Part shown: one piece after another, positions 1 through 9,104 of the stretch
Position numbering within the stretch: the first letter of the stretch is position 1
How the letters are laid out: every line of letters starts with the position of its first letter
From: Lysobacter_F sp035645555
GTDB lineage: Bacteria > Pseudomonadota > Gammaproteobacteria > Xanthomonadales > Xanthomonadaceae
Length of the DNA stretch: 64,000 nt
Direction of reading: 5' to 3'
NCBI GenBank assembly: GCA_035645555.1
Contig: DASQMI010000097.1
Location: forward strand, 1 to 64,000
Position numbers and translations under genes: made by a program
Notes under the pieces: generated by a model
Seen by the model: the letters and a program-made list of their open reading frames with translations, nothing else
Databases searched by the model: none
What the model was told of the DNA's origin: nothing

Positions 1-2
1 CC

Positions 3-575
3 GGACGCTACCGCTACCCGACCGATCCCAGCTGGGGCGCGCGGCGCTCGCTCGACATCGAGCACGTGCGCGTGCGTGGTGCCGGCGGCTCGCTGCAGGT
101 CGAAGTGCGCATGGCCGAGCTGCTGCGCGAATGGGATGCGCCGAACGGCTTCGACCATGTCGCCATCACCGTGTTCGTGGCGCTCCCGGAGCGTGCCGGC
201 GGCACGCGCACGATGCCGCTGCAGGATGCCGAATTGCCCGACGGCATGCGCTGGCACGTGCGGCTGCGCGCGCACGGCTGGTCGCAGGCGCTGTTCGCCG
301 CCGAAGGCGCCGATGCGCGCTCGGAAGGCACGCCGCTCACGCCGGGCGCGATCCTCGAGGTCGACCGCGCCGCGCGCACGGTGCGATTCACGATCCCGGC
401 GCGCGCGCTCGGCAACCCGCGCACGCTCGCCGGTGCGCGCGTGCACGTCACCACCTGGGATTACGACGCCGGTTACCGGCCGCTCGCCGCGGAGGCGGGC
501 GGCGCCACGTTCGGCGGCGGCGCGCCGGACGATCCGAAGGTGATGGACGCGGCGACCGTGGTCGTGCCGCGCTAG
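3..575 (+). CDS. C-terminal end of a secreted alpha-glucan hydrolase with a glucodextranase C-like domain (5' end outside window)
   Basis: The frame is open from the window edge to a TAG at 573-575, so only the last ~190 residues are present. The sequence begins RYRYPTDPSWGARRSLDIE and continues with PNGFDHVAITVFV, the pattern of the DOMON-like C-terminal domain of glucodextranases and related starch-active enzymes (PF09985 family). That domain is thought to bind carbohydrate or anchor the enzyme at the envelope. The catalytic part lies outside, so the enzyme class (GH15 or GH13) cannot be told. It is the left edge of the alpha-glucan locus. It is convergent with the esterase: the two stop codons share the palindrome CTAG at 572-575. 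Domain call is from recognition of the pattern; the role is inferred from context. Confidence 0.7.
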   Translation, partial: GRYRYPTDPSWGARRSLDIEHVRVRGAGGSLQVEVRMAELLREWDAPNGFDHVAITVFVALPERAGGTRTMPLQDAELPDGMRWHVRLRAHGWSQALFAAEGADARSEGTPLTPGAILEVDRAARTVRFTIPARALGNPRTLAGARVHVTTWDYDAGYRPLAAEAGGATFGGGAPDDPKVMDAATVVVPR

Positions 576-2368
576 CGGCCAGCCTCCGGCGGCAGCAGGA
601 ACGTCAGCGGCACATCGAGGCGGTCCCGCCACGCGCGCTCGTTGTGCTCGGCGCCTTCGTACACGCGGGTCATCCAGTCGACGCCGTCGCGGTAGCCGCG
701 TGCGTGCATCACCTCGTCCATGCGCCGCTGGTACGGCGGGTATTGCGCGTCGAGCGTCGCGGTGCCGAGATCGAAGTAGAAGCGGTGCGCGCGGGGCGCC
801 GGCAGGTGCTCGCGCAAATAGTCGATCATCAGGCCGTCGCCGGCCGGCCAATGCGTCGACACCGCACCGACCGCGCCGAACACGTGCGGATACTCGCTCG
901 CCGCGTACAGCGAGATCAGCCCGCCCATGCTCGACCCCATGATCGCGGTGTCCGCCGGTCCGGTGCGCGTGCGGTAGGTGCGGTCGATGAACGGCTTGAG
1001 CTCTTCGACCAGGAAGCGCAGGTAGCCGTCCGACAGCACGTCGTCCGGCAGCAACGGCGGCTGTCCGGGCACCAGCGCGAGCGGCCGCCCGCCCATCGGT
1101 CGGCGCGGCATGTATTCCTGCAGCCGGCGCGGCGTGTTCCAGACGCCGACCACGATTGCCTCGCGCACGCGGCCTTCGGCAATCAGCCGGGTCATCGCGC
1201 CGTCCACGTCCCAATCGATGCCGGTGTAGGACAGCGCCGGGTCGAACACGTTCTGTCCGTCGTGCATGTACAACACCGGATAGCGGCGCTGCGGATCGCG
1301 TCCATAGCCGGGCGGCAGCCAGACGTCGACGTGGCGCGCGGCGACGAAGCGCGACGGGACGTCCTGCCAGCTTTCGACCGTTCCGGTCGCGGTCAGCGCC
1401 GGTGCCCGCACCGCATACGCCCAGCGCAGGAACGCCGGCAGCATGCGCTTCCACGCGCTCTGGTGGTGGACGCCGCCGTCGAGCACGTGCAGCGCGACGT
1501 CGGCGCGGTTCGGCCGCGTCGCGTGCTCGCGGTTGATCGAGAAGCCGAGCTGGCGCAGGCCCTTGAGCGCGGTGCCGTCCGGCGCCGTCCAACCTTCGAT
1601 CAGGTCGCGCACGTCGTCTAGCGCGTCGTTGACGCCATCGCCATCGCGGTCGTCGGTCTCCTCGTGGGTGCCGATTCCGAAGAAGAAGCGCGGTGCCGGC
1701 ATCGAACGCGGAGCGGTGGCATCGACCATCCGCAGCGCCAGCCGGGTGCGTTGCGCCGATTCGGGCGAGCTGCGGTCCTCGGCGATCCAGAACGACGGGG
1801 AGAACGCGCCGATCCGGCCGAAAAGCTCCGGGTACTGCCAGCCCATGTTGAACGCATGCGCACCGCCCAGCGACCAGCCGAGCATCGCGCGCCCGTCCTG
1901 CACCGCGCGCGTGCGGTAACGCTTGTCGATCAGCGGGATCAGGGTGTGCGCCAACCACTCCGAGTAGGCATGCGTGCGGGCGCCGAGCGGGCCGTGCTCG
2001 GTGTGCACGCTGAGGCTTCGGCCGCTGCCGCGGTCGGACAGTCCGTAGGCGCCGAGGCGATCCGGCGGCATGTCGATCGCGACCACGATCAGCGGGCGGA
2101 TCGCGCGCTCGGCGTTCAACGAACGCAACGCATCGGCCAGACCGACCGCCTCCATGTCCTGGCCATCGTTCACGTACAGCACCGGGTAGCGCTGCGTCCG
2201 TTCGCGCGCGTACTGCGGTGGCAGGTACACCCGCACGCGCAGCGGCGCGTCGGCCACGCCCGGCGCGTCCACGCGGAGCACTTCAGGGCCGGGTGGCGCG
2301 GCATGGGCGAGCGCGGCCGCGAGCGACAACAGCGGTGCCAACAACAGACGGAACGGCGACAGGTTCAT
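572..2368 (-). CDS. Secreted tandem-domain esterase (two esterase D/PF00756 domains)
   Basis: The 598-residue protein starts with a signal peptide (about residues 1-24, ending AHAA). It carries two complete alpha/beta-hydrolase domains of the Fes/esterase D family. Domain 1 (~30-320) has nucleophile Ser166 in GWSLGG and a late His in the GGVHHQSAW segment. Domain 2 (~335-598) has Ser480 in GSSMGG and a His in GAEHNERAW. Both active sites look intact. Domain 1 also contains an acidic DRDGDGVND loop near residues 240-248 that resembles an EF-hand or thrombospondin-3 calcium loop. The ATG overlaps the pullulanase stop as ATGA (2365-2368), so the pair is translationally coupled. Substrate is unknown; an acylated or branched alpha-glucan is an inference from the neighbours. 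Confidence 0.85.
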   Translation of the reverse strand: MNLSPFRLLLAPLLSLAAALAHAAPPGPEVLRVDAPGVADAPLRVRVYLPPQYARERTQRYPVLYVNDGQDMEAVGLADALRSLNAERAIRPLIVVAIDMPPDRLGAYGLSDRGSGRSLSVHTEHGPLGARTHAYSEWLAHTLIPLIDKRYRTRAVQDGRAMLGWSLGGAHAFNMGWQYPELFGRIGAFSPSFWIAEDRSSPESAQRTRLALRMVDATAPRSMPAPRFFFGIGTHEETDDRDGDGVNDALDDVRDLIEGWTAPDGTALKGLRQLGFSINREHATRPNRADVALHVLDGGVHHQSAWKRMLPAFLRWAYAVRAPALTATGTVESWQDVPSRFVAARHVDVWLPPGYGRDPQRRYPVLYMHDGQNVFDPALSYTGIDWDVDGAMTRLIAEGRVREAIVVGVWNTPRRLQEYMPRRPMGGRPLALVPGQPPLLPDDVLSDGYLRFLVEELKPFIDRTYRTRTGPADTAIMGSSMGGLISLYAASEYPHVFGAVGAVSTHWPAGDGLMIDYLREHLPAPRAHRFYFDLGTATLDAQYPPYQRRMDEVMHARGYRDGVDWMTRVYEGAEHNERAWRDRLDVPLTFLLPPEAGR

Positions 2369-5136
2369 GGGGTCTCCACCACGAAGACGACGGCGGTGCG
2401 CGCGGGCACGTGCACGGTGCCGGTCGCGGATTGGAAGCGGGCCTTGCGGGCGCGGCGGTCGGCCGCATCCGGCGCGCGATGCACCGGGTGCAGCACCAGC
2501 GGTTTGCCGCGCAGCTCCGGCAGTACGAGCGTCTGCGCGGTCGGCGCCACGTTGACCAGATAGACGAGCTCGGCGAAGCGCGCGCCGGAATAGCCATCGC
2601 CGTCGAGGTGGCCGACGATCACCGCCGGGTTCTGCGCCGGGCCGGTATTGGGGAAGCGCAGACGTGCGTGCACGTCCTGTGCGGTGCGCAGGCGCAACAG
2701 CGTCGAGCTGCTGCGGATGCGCAGCAGGTCGAGGAACGCGTCGCGCGCGAACGCGATCTCGGCGGGGTCCGGCTTGATCGCCGCGTCGGCCAGCAGCGGG
2801 CGCATCAGCGGCCAGTCGCGCCCGTTGCCTTCCTCCGGCGGCAGGCCGCGCGCGAAGCCGTTGTCGCGCCCGCTCCAGTCCAGCGCGTTGAACCAGTCGC
2901 CGGAATCGAAGCTGTTGCGATCCAGCGATTTCGACCGCAGCAGCTCGCCGCCGGCGTGGAAGTAGGCGATGCCCTGGCTGAACGCGTTGAGCGCGAACGC
3001 GAGCAGCTGCACGCGCGCGCGGTCCTCGCGTGTCGTGGCGGGCGGCAGCTTGTAGACGTTGATGTCGAACAGCGTCTGGTTGTCGTGGTTCTCGACGTAG
3101 TTGACCACCTCGCCCGGCTGCGCCACGTAGCCCGCCGGTTGCCCGTTGTAGTCCAGCCCGGCGAGCGCGCGCTCGTGGCCGTCGTGCGCGGTCATGCGGT
3201 AGTCGCGCAGCGAGCCGGCCAGGCCCACGCGCACCATGTCGGCGGCCCGCAGTTGCCGCTCGCGCAGCGCCGCGTCGCCGTTCGCATCGGACTCGAACAT
3301 CCCGTTGACGTAGCCCTTGCGCGCGAGCATCGCCTCGCCGTGATCGACCGGGCCGCCGCCGCGGATCGCATCGCGCGCGCGGTCGCTGAACGTGCCGATG
3401 CCGGCACCGGCGAGCGACCGTTGCGACGCCTGCACGAAGCGCGCACCGTCCGCCACCTCGCCGAAGTTCCAGCCCTCGCCGATCAGCGGGATCGGCCGGC
3501 CGGCTGCGGCGTCGACCGCGCGCTGCAGCCGTTCCATCGCTTCGCGCGGCTGGTGGCCCATGAGGTCGAAGCGGAACGAGTCGATGCGGTAGTGCCGCGC
3601 CCACAGCACCGCCGAGTCGATCATCAGCTTGGCCATCATCCGGTGCTCGGTTGCGGTGTTCTCGCAGCAGGTGCTGCGCTCGACCGCGCCTTTGGCATCG
3701 AGCCGGTGGTAGTAGCCGGGCACGATGCGATCGAGCACCGAGGTGGGCGCCTGCCCGGACGTGGTGGTGTGGTTGTAGACCACGTCCATGCCGACGCGCA
3801 GGCCGGCCGCATGCAGCGCCATCACCATCGCGCGGAACTCGCGAATGCGCGCGGCGCCGTCGTTGGCATCGGTCGCATAGCTGCCTTCCGGTGCGTTGAA
3901 GTGGTACGGGTCGTAGCCCCAGTTGAAGCAGTCGCGCGCCTTCACCGCGGCGACGGCCGCCTGCTGCGCTTCGCTGTCGGGCGCGGCGTCCGGGATCGCG
4001 GGGTCGACGCAACCGCGTTCCGGCACGGTGGCGATGTCGAACACCGGCAGCAGGTGCACGTCGGTGATGCCGGCCTCGGCCAGCGCGCGCAGATGGCGCA
4101 CGCCGGCGCTGCCGGCATGCGTGAAGCCCAGGTACTTGCCGCGGTGCGCCGCGGGCACGCCGGGATCCTCGCGCGAGAAGTCGCGCACGTGCAGCTCGTA
4201 CACCGCGAGATCGGTCATGGCGGCGAGCGCCGGCGGGCGTGGTGCCGTGTCCCAGCCGGCCGGCTTCAGCGCGTCATGGTCGAGGTCGGCGACGTAGCTG
4301 CGGCGCGAATCGGCGTTCAGGCCGACGGAATAGGGATCCGTCACGCGGTTGCGCACGAGTCCGGTGCCCGGGACGTGCACGTCGACGAGGTAGGTGTAGT
4401 AACGGCCTGACAGGTCCTGCGACAGCACCAGCGACCACGTCCCCGTGGTGGCGTCGAACCGCATCGGCACGTGGCGCTCGGCGCCGGCCTCGGCATCGGG
4501 ATACAGGCACAGCGCGACCGAGCGCGCGGTCGGCGCCCAGACGCGGAAGCGGGTGCTGGTCGCATCCGGCGTGGCGCCGTAGTCGTCGAGCGCCTCGGCC
4601 GCGGCGTACAGGTCGTCGAGCGCGCCGGGATGCTGGAGGCGGGTGGTCTCCAGCACGCGGCCGTGCGCATCCTCGCGGGTCAGCAGCAGCGCGTCGCGGT
4701 GCAGCGCGCGCAGCGCGGCGTCGTCGGCATCGAGCCGCAGCGTGGCGCCCGCACCGACGAAGCGGAAGCGCTCCGCAAGCGCGGGCGGCAGCGGCGCACG
4801 CTCGTGCGCCAGCGCGAACGCGCGGTCGAAACCGCGCACGCGCGTTCCCGGCTCGGCGACCAGCGTGGGCCGGGCCGCCGCATACAGCCGATAGCGGCCG
4901 TCGACGGGAGCGCCGGGCCAGCGCAGCAGACGGCGGTCCAGCCAGTACGCGCGTGCATCGAGCGCCGCCGCGGTGGTGGAAGCCTGCAATGCGACCGCAT
5001 GCTCAGGTGCGTCGCACGCGGCGATGCCCGCATGCGCGGCGGGCGCGACGATCCACGCCAGCAGCAGCGCGGCCAGCCATGCGCGCGGGCGGCTCGTCGC
5101 GCCGCCCGCGGGCTTGGGGTGCCTAGCCGAGCACAC
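2365..5136 (-). CDS. pulA: Secreted pullulanase-type alpha-1,6-glucosidase (GH13)
   Basis: It hydrolyses alpha-1,6 branch points in starch or pullulan-type glucans. The order is signal peptide (core WLAALLLAWIVAPAAHA), N-terminal beta domains, a CBM48/isoamylase-N-like segment (FRVWAPTARSVAL), GH13 barrel and C-terminal DUF3372-type domain. Barrel motifs are YNWGYDP-like (NWGYDPYHF), GMDVVYNHT, nucleophile Asp ~525 in IDSFRFDLMGH, acid/base Glu ~554 in LIGEGWNFGE, and Asp ~685 in NYVENHDNQ. No in-frame ATG precedes the signal peptide. The best start is GTG at 5136, which gives a basic n-region and overlaps the end of the alpha-glucosidase gene by 14 bp. Length (923 aa) fits periplasmic pullulanases. 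The enzyme call is firm; the exact start is not. Confidence 0.9.
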   Translation of the reverse strand: MCSARHPKPAGGATSRPRAWLAALLLAWIVAPAAHAGIAACDAPEHAVALQASTTAAALDARAYWLDRRLLRWPGAPVDGRYRLYAAARPTLVAEPGTRVRGFDRAFALAHERAPLPPALAERFRFVGAGATLRLDADDAALRALHRDALLLTREDAHGRVLETTRLQHPGALDDLYAAAEALDDYGATPDATSTRFRVWAPTARSVALCLYPDAEAGAERHVPMRFDATTGTWSLVLSQDLSGRYYTYLVDVHVPGTGLVRNRVTDPYSVGLNADSRRSYVADLDHDALKPAGWDTAPRPPALAAMTDLAVYELHVRDFSREDPGVPAAHRGKYLGFTHAGSAGVRHLRALAEAGITDVHLLPVFDIATVPERGCVDPAIPDAAPDSEAQQAAVAAVKARDCFNWGYDPYHFNAPEGSYATDANDGAARIREFRAMVMALHAAGLRVGMDVVYNHTTTSGQAPTSVLDRIVPGYYHRLDAKGAVERSTCCENTATEHRMMAKLMIDSAVLWARHYRIDSFRFDLMGHQPREAMERLQRAVDAAAGRPIPLIGEGWNFGEVADGARFVQASQRSLAGAGIGTFSDRARDAIRGGGPVDHGEAMLARKGYVNGMFESDANGDAALRERQLRAADMVRVGLAGSLRDYRMTAHDGHERALAGLDYNGQPAGYVAQPGEVVNYVENHDNQTLFDINVYKLPPATTREDRARVQLLAFALNAFSQGIAYFHAGGELLRSKSLDRNSFDSGDWFNALDWSGRDNGFARGLPPEEGNGRDWPLMRPLLADAAIKPDPAEIAFARDAFLDLLRIRSSSTLLRLRTAQDVHARLRFPNTGPAQNPAVIVGHLDGDGYSGARFAELVYLVNVAPTAQTLVLPELRGKPLVLHPVHRAPDAADRRARKARFQSATGTVHVPARTAVVFVVETP

Positions 5137-6742
5137 CGAAGAACGCCGCGCGCGGCGGCAGCACCAGCACGCCGTCGTCGAGGCGCGCTTCCGGCAGGCC
5201 GTGGCCGTCGAGCGCGGCCGCGCGCATGCCCTCCGGCAGCGGCCAGTGCAGTTCGCATTCGCACAGGTTGAACGCGACCAGCAGCACCTGCCCGGGCGCG
5301 CGACGCACGAACGCCAGCACCGGCTCGGGCGCATCGAGGAAGGCGATGTCGCCGGCCACCAGCGCCGGCTGCGCGCGCCGCCAGCGCATGAAGCGGCGGA
5401 ACGCGTTGAGCGGCGATGCGGGATCCGGCTCCTGGCGCGAGACCGCGAGCGGCCGATGGCTGTCCGGGATCGGCAGCCACGCGCTCCCGGTGCTGAAACC
5501 GGCATCCGGCGCGTCGGTCCACGGCATCGGCGTGCGGCAGCCGTCGCGGCCCTTGAACGTCGGCCAGAACGCGATGCCGTACGGGTCCTGCAGCGCCTCG
5601 AACGGAAGCTCCGCCTCGGGCAGCCCGAGCTCCTCGCCCTGGTACACGCACACCGAACCGCGCAGCGAGCACACCAGCGCGGTCAGCTGGGTGACGAAAT
5701 GCGGCGGCACCTCACCGCCCGGATGCCAGCGGCTGGCCACGCGCTGCACGTCGTGGTTGCTGATCGACCAGCACGGCCAACCTTCCTTCATCTGCGCCTC
5801 CAGCCGTTCGACGGTGGCGCGGATGTACGCCGCCGAGCCATCCTCGGTCAGCAGCTCGAAGCTGTAACCCATGTGCAGGCGGCCGTGGCGGGTGTACTCG
5901 TCCATCGTCGCCAGCGAGTCCTCCGAGGAGATCTCGCCGAGCGCCACCGTGCCCGGATAGCGGTCGAGCAGCGCGCGCAGCTCCTCGAGGAACGCGAGGT
6001 TCTCCGGCTGGGTGTTGTTGTACCAGTGGTACTGGAACGCGTACGGGTTGTCCGGGCTGAAGCCGCGGCCGACGCGCAGCTCCGGCGGCTTCGGCGGGTT
6101 GTCGCGCAGCAGCCGGTCGTGGAAGCAGAAGTTGATCGCGTCGAGCCGGAAACCGTCGACGCCGCGCTTCAGCCAGAACTCGACGTTCGCCAGCGCCGCG
6201 CGCCGCACCTCGGGGTTATGGAAGTTGAGGTCCGGCTGCGAGGTCAGGAAGTTGTGCAGGTAGTACTGCCCGCGCCGCGGTTCCCATTGCCAGGCCACGC
6301 CTCCGAAGATCGACAGCCAGTTGTTCGGCGGCGAGCCGTCCGGCTTCGCGTCCGCCCACACGTACCAGTCGGCCTTCGGGTTGTCGCGGCTCTGCCGGCT
6401 CTCCTGGAACCACGGGTGCTGGTCGGAGGTGTGACTGAGCACCTGGTCGATCATCACCTTCAACCCGCGCGCATGCGCGTGCGCCAGCACGTCGTCGAAA
6501 TCGGCCAGCGTGCCGAACATGGGGTCGACCTCGCGGTAGTCGGCGATGTCGTAGCCGAAGTCGGCCATCGGCGACTTGAAGAACGGCGAAATCCAGACCG
6601 CGTCGACGCCGAGGCTCGCCACGTAGTCGAGCTTCTCCTCGATCCCGGGCAGGTCGCCGATGCCGTCGCCGTTGCTGTCGCGGAAGCTGCGCGGATAGAT
6701 CTGGTAGATCACCGCGCCGCGCCACCAGGGAGCCGTCGCCAT
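5123..6742 (-). CDS. Alpha-glucosidase, XgtA type (GH13)
   Basis: A 539-residue cytoplasmic or periplasmic GH13 exo-alpha-glucosidase that releases glucose from maltose and maltooligosaccharides. It closely follows the pattern of Xanthomonas campestris XgtA: opening WWRGAVIYQIYPRSF, calcium loop DSNGDGIGD, VWISPFFKSPMADFGYDI, nucleophile Asp201 in GVDGFRLDAINF, acid/base Glu270 in VALGEISSEDS and the SISNHDVQR region. The Asp201/Glu270 numbering coincides with that known for XgtA. I see no signal peptide. The start is the ATG at 6742, immediately followed by the conserved N-terminus. It is first gene of the left-going arm and its promoter lies in the divergent region with the palindromic operator. 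Confidence 0.95.
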   Translation of the reverse strand: MATAPWWRGAVIYQIYPRSFRDSNGDGIGDLPGIEEKLDYVASLGVDAVWISPFFKSPMADFGYDIADYREVDPMFGTLADFDDVLAHAHARGLKVMIDQVLSHTSDQHPWFQESRQSRDNPKADWYVWADAKPDGSPPNNWLSIFGGVAWQWEPRRGQYYLHNFLTSQPDLNFHNPEVRRAALANVEFWLKRGVDGFRLDAINFCFHDRLLRDNPPKPPELRVGRGFSPDNPYAFQYHWYNNTQPENLAFLEELRALLDRYPGTVALGEISSEDSLATMDEYTRHGRLHMGYSFELLTEDGSAAYIRATVERLEAQMKEGWPCWSISNHDVQRVASRWHPGGEVPPHFVTQLTALVCSLRGSVCVYQGEELGLPEAELPFEALQDPYGIAFWPTFKGRDGCRTPMPWTDAPDAGFSTGSAWLPIPDSHRPLAVSRQEPDPASPLNAFRRFMRWRRAQPALVAGDIAFLDAPEPVLAFVRRAPGQVLLVAFNLCECELHWPLPEGMRAAALDGHGLPEARLDDGVLVLPPRAAFFGVLG

Positions 6743-6932
6743 TCCGTCGTTCTCGTGCTGCGTCCACACTCGCGAGGCGCGCACTATTCCATGCCGCGCA
6801 CGCGCACATGCCGTCGTCCGCGCGCCCTGATGCATGAATACGTATTCAGCGGAATTTGTGCGGAGGACGCGCCGACTACCATGCCAGCGCATGGTGCGCG
6901 GACCGCGGTCCGCCGGGAGACGACGCGTCGGC
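6743..6932. promoter_or_regulatory. Divergent promoter region of the alpha-glucan locus
   Basis: This 190-bp stretch separates the left-going glucosidase/pullulanase/esterase arm from the right-going glycosidase/transporter/amylase arm and must carry both promoters. It is visibly richer in A and T around 6830-6865 than the coding flanks. An open frame continues upstream from the right-hand gene to 6834, but it crosses the operator-like palindrome and encodes an Arg-rich non-conserved stretch, so I treat it as non-coding. Confidence 0.6.
6835..6848. promoter_or_regulatory. Perfect palindrome TGAATACGTATTCA, likely LacI-family operator
   Basis: The 14-bp sequence is its own reverse complement and has the central CG step typical of LacI-family operators. 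It sits in the divergent promoter region and a LacI-family regulator gene ends the locus at 12321-13337. The palindrome is read directly; its assignment as the binding site of that regulator is inference. Confidence 0.65.
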
Positions 6933-9104
6933 ATGTGGATCCCAATCGGGCTGATCGCCGCGGTCGCCGCGGCCGCGACGCCGCCGGCGGAGGAGACGCT
7001 GCGCTGGCGCGGGCAGACCGCGCGCGCGGTCGCCACCGCCGGGGGGCACCGCCTGCGCACGCCGACCGCCGAACACGCGATCGCCGCCGGACGCCTGCGC
7101 AGCGACACCGCGAGCCCGATGTTCGACGCGCTGTTCGCGCTGGCGCAGGCCGAGCTGGAGCAGGCCAAGGTGGCAGCGATCCGCGACGGTGCGTTCGCGC
7201 GCGGCGAGGCGATCGCCTGCGAATGCTTCGAGACCGGCGAGAAGTGGCCGTACGTGTGGACGCGCGACCTCGCCTATGCCGCCGACCTCGCGCTGGCGCG
7301 GCTGGAGCCGGCGCGCACGCGCAACGCGCTGCGCTTCAAGCTCGGCGCGGTGCGTGCGCCCGGCGTGCCGGCGGCGACCGTGGTCGCGCAGGACACCGGC
7401 AGCGGCGGCAGCTGGCCGGTCAGCACCGACCGGGTGGCGTGGTTCCTCGCCGCCGAGCATCTGCTCGACGATCCGGCGTTCGCCGAGGAGGTGTGGCGCG
7501 CGCTGAGCGCCACGCTCGCCCACGACCGCGCCTACGCGTTCGATCCGGAGCTCGGCCTGTACCGCGGCGAGACGTCGTTCCTCGACTGGCGCGAGCAGAG
7601 CTATCCGGTGTGGACGCGCGACGAGGTGACGTTCGTCGCCGAATCGTTCGCGCTCTCCACCAACGTGCTGCACTACCGCGCGCTGCGGCTGGGCGAACGA
7701 CTGGCACGCGCACGCCGCGATCCGCGCGCCGGCGAGTACCGCCGCCAGGCCGAGGCACTGGCGCGTGCGATCGATGCGCGCTTCTGGCGCGAGGAGCGCG
7801 GGCTGTACATGAGCTACATCGGTCCGGCCGCGCATCCAGTGCCGTTCGAGGCCTACGACCTGCTCGGGATCGCGCTCGCCGTCACCAGCGGCATCGCGCC
7901 GCCCGAACGCGCGCGCCGCGCGCTCACGAACTACCCGCGCAGCGAGGCCGGCAGCCCGGTGATCTGGCCGCAACAGCCGGGCGTGCCGATCTACCACAAC
8001 CGCGCGATCTGGCCGTTCGTCAGCGCCTACGCGCTGCGCGCCGCGCGCGCGATCGACGACCCGGCACGCATCGCGCACGAGGTGCGCTCGCTGATGCGCG
8101 GTGCCGCGCTGGCCGGCTCGCACATGGAGAACTACGAACTCGTCACCCAGGCCACACACGTCAGGGACGGCGCGCTCAGCGGGCCGGTGGTGAATTCGCG
8201 CCGCCAGCTGTGGTCGCTGGCCGGTTACCTCGACATGGTGGTGCACGGCGTGTTCGGCCTGCAGCCGGACGGCCGCATCGCACCGAAGCTGCCGCGCGAG
8301 CTGGTGCCGATGCTGTTTGGCGAGCGCGAACAGATCGCGCTGGAGCTGCCTGGCCGCCGCGTGGTGCTGCTGCGTCCGGACTCCGGCGACGGCGAGCTGC
8401 TGGTCGCCGGTGCGGTCGAGGTGCGCGGCAGCGAGATCCGCGTGAGGCTGGTGCCGAAGGTGGTGCCGGAGGCCGCGGCACCGGCGTTCGACGCCGCGGC
8501 ATTCGCGCCGCCGGCGCCGGACGCGGCGCCCGCGATCGACGACGGCCAGCCCGTCGAGGTGGGGCCGGGCCTGCGCCTGTATGTCGACGGCCGCCGCATC
8601 GAGGCGCGCACGTTCACCCCCGCGCCGGGCGCGCCGCATTGCCTGAGCTTCACCCGCGTCGACGCGCGCGGGCTGGAATCGCTGCACGGGCCGATCCGCT
8701 GCACCGGCGAGCAGACGCTGGCCGGCGCACCGCCGTACCGCTGGACCGCGCCGGCCGCCGGCCGTTATCGCGTGCGCCTGCGCTACGCCAATCCGCACGG
8801 ACCGATCAACACCGGCATCACCGCGGCGGTGAAGCGCTGGCGCGTCGCCTGCGACGGCCGCGCGGTGCAGCGCGGGCCGGTGGTGATGCCGCACAGCGTA
8901 CGCGTGCAGGCGTCGACGGCGTGGACGTTCGCCGCTGACGCCGGCGCGGTCTGCACGTTTTCGCTCGACGACGGCATCAACATGAGCTATCTCGACCACT
9001 TCGCCCGCTACACCGGCGGCGCGGGCGGCGAGGCCGGGCCGCTGAACGCGGCCGACATCGAGGGGCTGTCGATCGCGCCGGTCCCGGGAGAACACGACGA
9101 ATGA
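6933..9104 (+). CDS. Secreted six-hairpin (alpha/alpha)6 glycosidase of unknown specificity
   Basis: The 723-residue protein (ATG 6933, then MWIPIGLIAAVAAAATPPA, a signal peptide) has a six-hairpin toroid core: GEKWPYVWTRDLAYAADLA near residue 104, DTGSGGSWPVSTDRVAW, WTRDEVTFVAESFAL, and IWPFVSAYALRAA. This resembles GH15/MGH1-like glycosidases. From ~residue 540 a beta-rich region (LRLYVDGRRIEARTF, then YRVRLRYANPHGPINTG) looks like a carbohydrate-binding sandwich. It is the first gene of the right-going operon; its TGA overlaps the transporter ATG by 4 bp. An alpha-glucan substrate is inferred from location. A start further upstream (6834) would run through the operator palindrome and is less likely. 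Confidence 0.75.
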   Translation: MWIPIGLIAAVAAAATPPAEETLRWRGQTARAVATAGGHRLRTPTAEHAIAAGRLRSDTASPMFDALFALAQAELEQAKVAAIRDGAFARGEAIACECFETGEKWPYVWTRDLAYAADLALARLEPARTRNALRFKLGAVRAPGVPAATVVAQDTGSGGSWPVSTDRVAWFLAAEHLLDDPAFAEEVWRALSATLAHDRAYAFDPELGLYRGETSFLDWREQSYPVWTRDEVTFVAESFALSTNVLHYRALRLGERLARARRDPRAGEYRRQAEALARAIDARFWREERGLYMSYIGPAAHPVPFEAYDLLGIALAVTSGIAPPERARRALTNYPRSEAGSPVIWPQQPGVPIYHNRAIWPFVSAYALRAARAIDDPARIAHEVRSLMRGAALAGSHMENYELVTQATHVRDGALSGPVVNSRRQLWSLAGYLDMVVHGVFGLQPDGRIAPKLPRELVPMLFGEREQIALELPGRRVVLLRPDSGDGELLVAGAVEVRGSEIRVRLVPKVVPEAAAPAFDAAAFAPPAPDAAPAIDDGQPVEVGPGLRLYVDGRRIEARTFTPAPGAPHCLSFTRVDARGLESLHGPIRCTGEQTLAGAPPYRWTAPAAGRYRVRLRYANPHGPINTGITAAVKRWRVACDGRAVQRGPVVMPHSVRVQASTAWTFAADAGAVCTFSLDDGINMSYLDHFARYTGGAGGEAGPLNAADIEGLSIAPVPGEHDE

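Noticed and set aside
6834..6932. N-terminal extension of the six-hairpin glycosidase
   Set aside because: Would cover the palindromic operator and put 33 Arg-rich residues before a normal signal peptide.
4973..8938. 1321-residue plus-strand open frame across pullulanase and glucosidase
   Set aside because: Arg-rich antisense frame of the glucan genes on the minus strand; no recognised domain.
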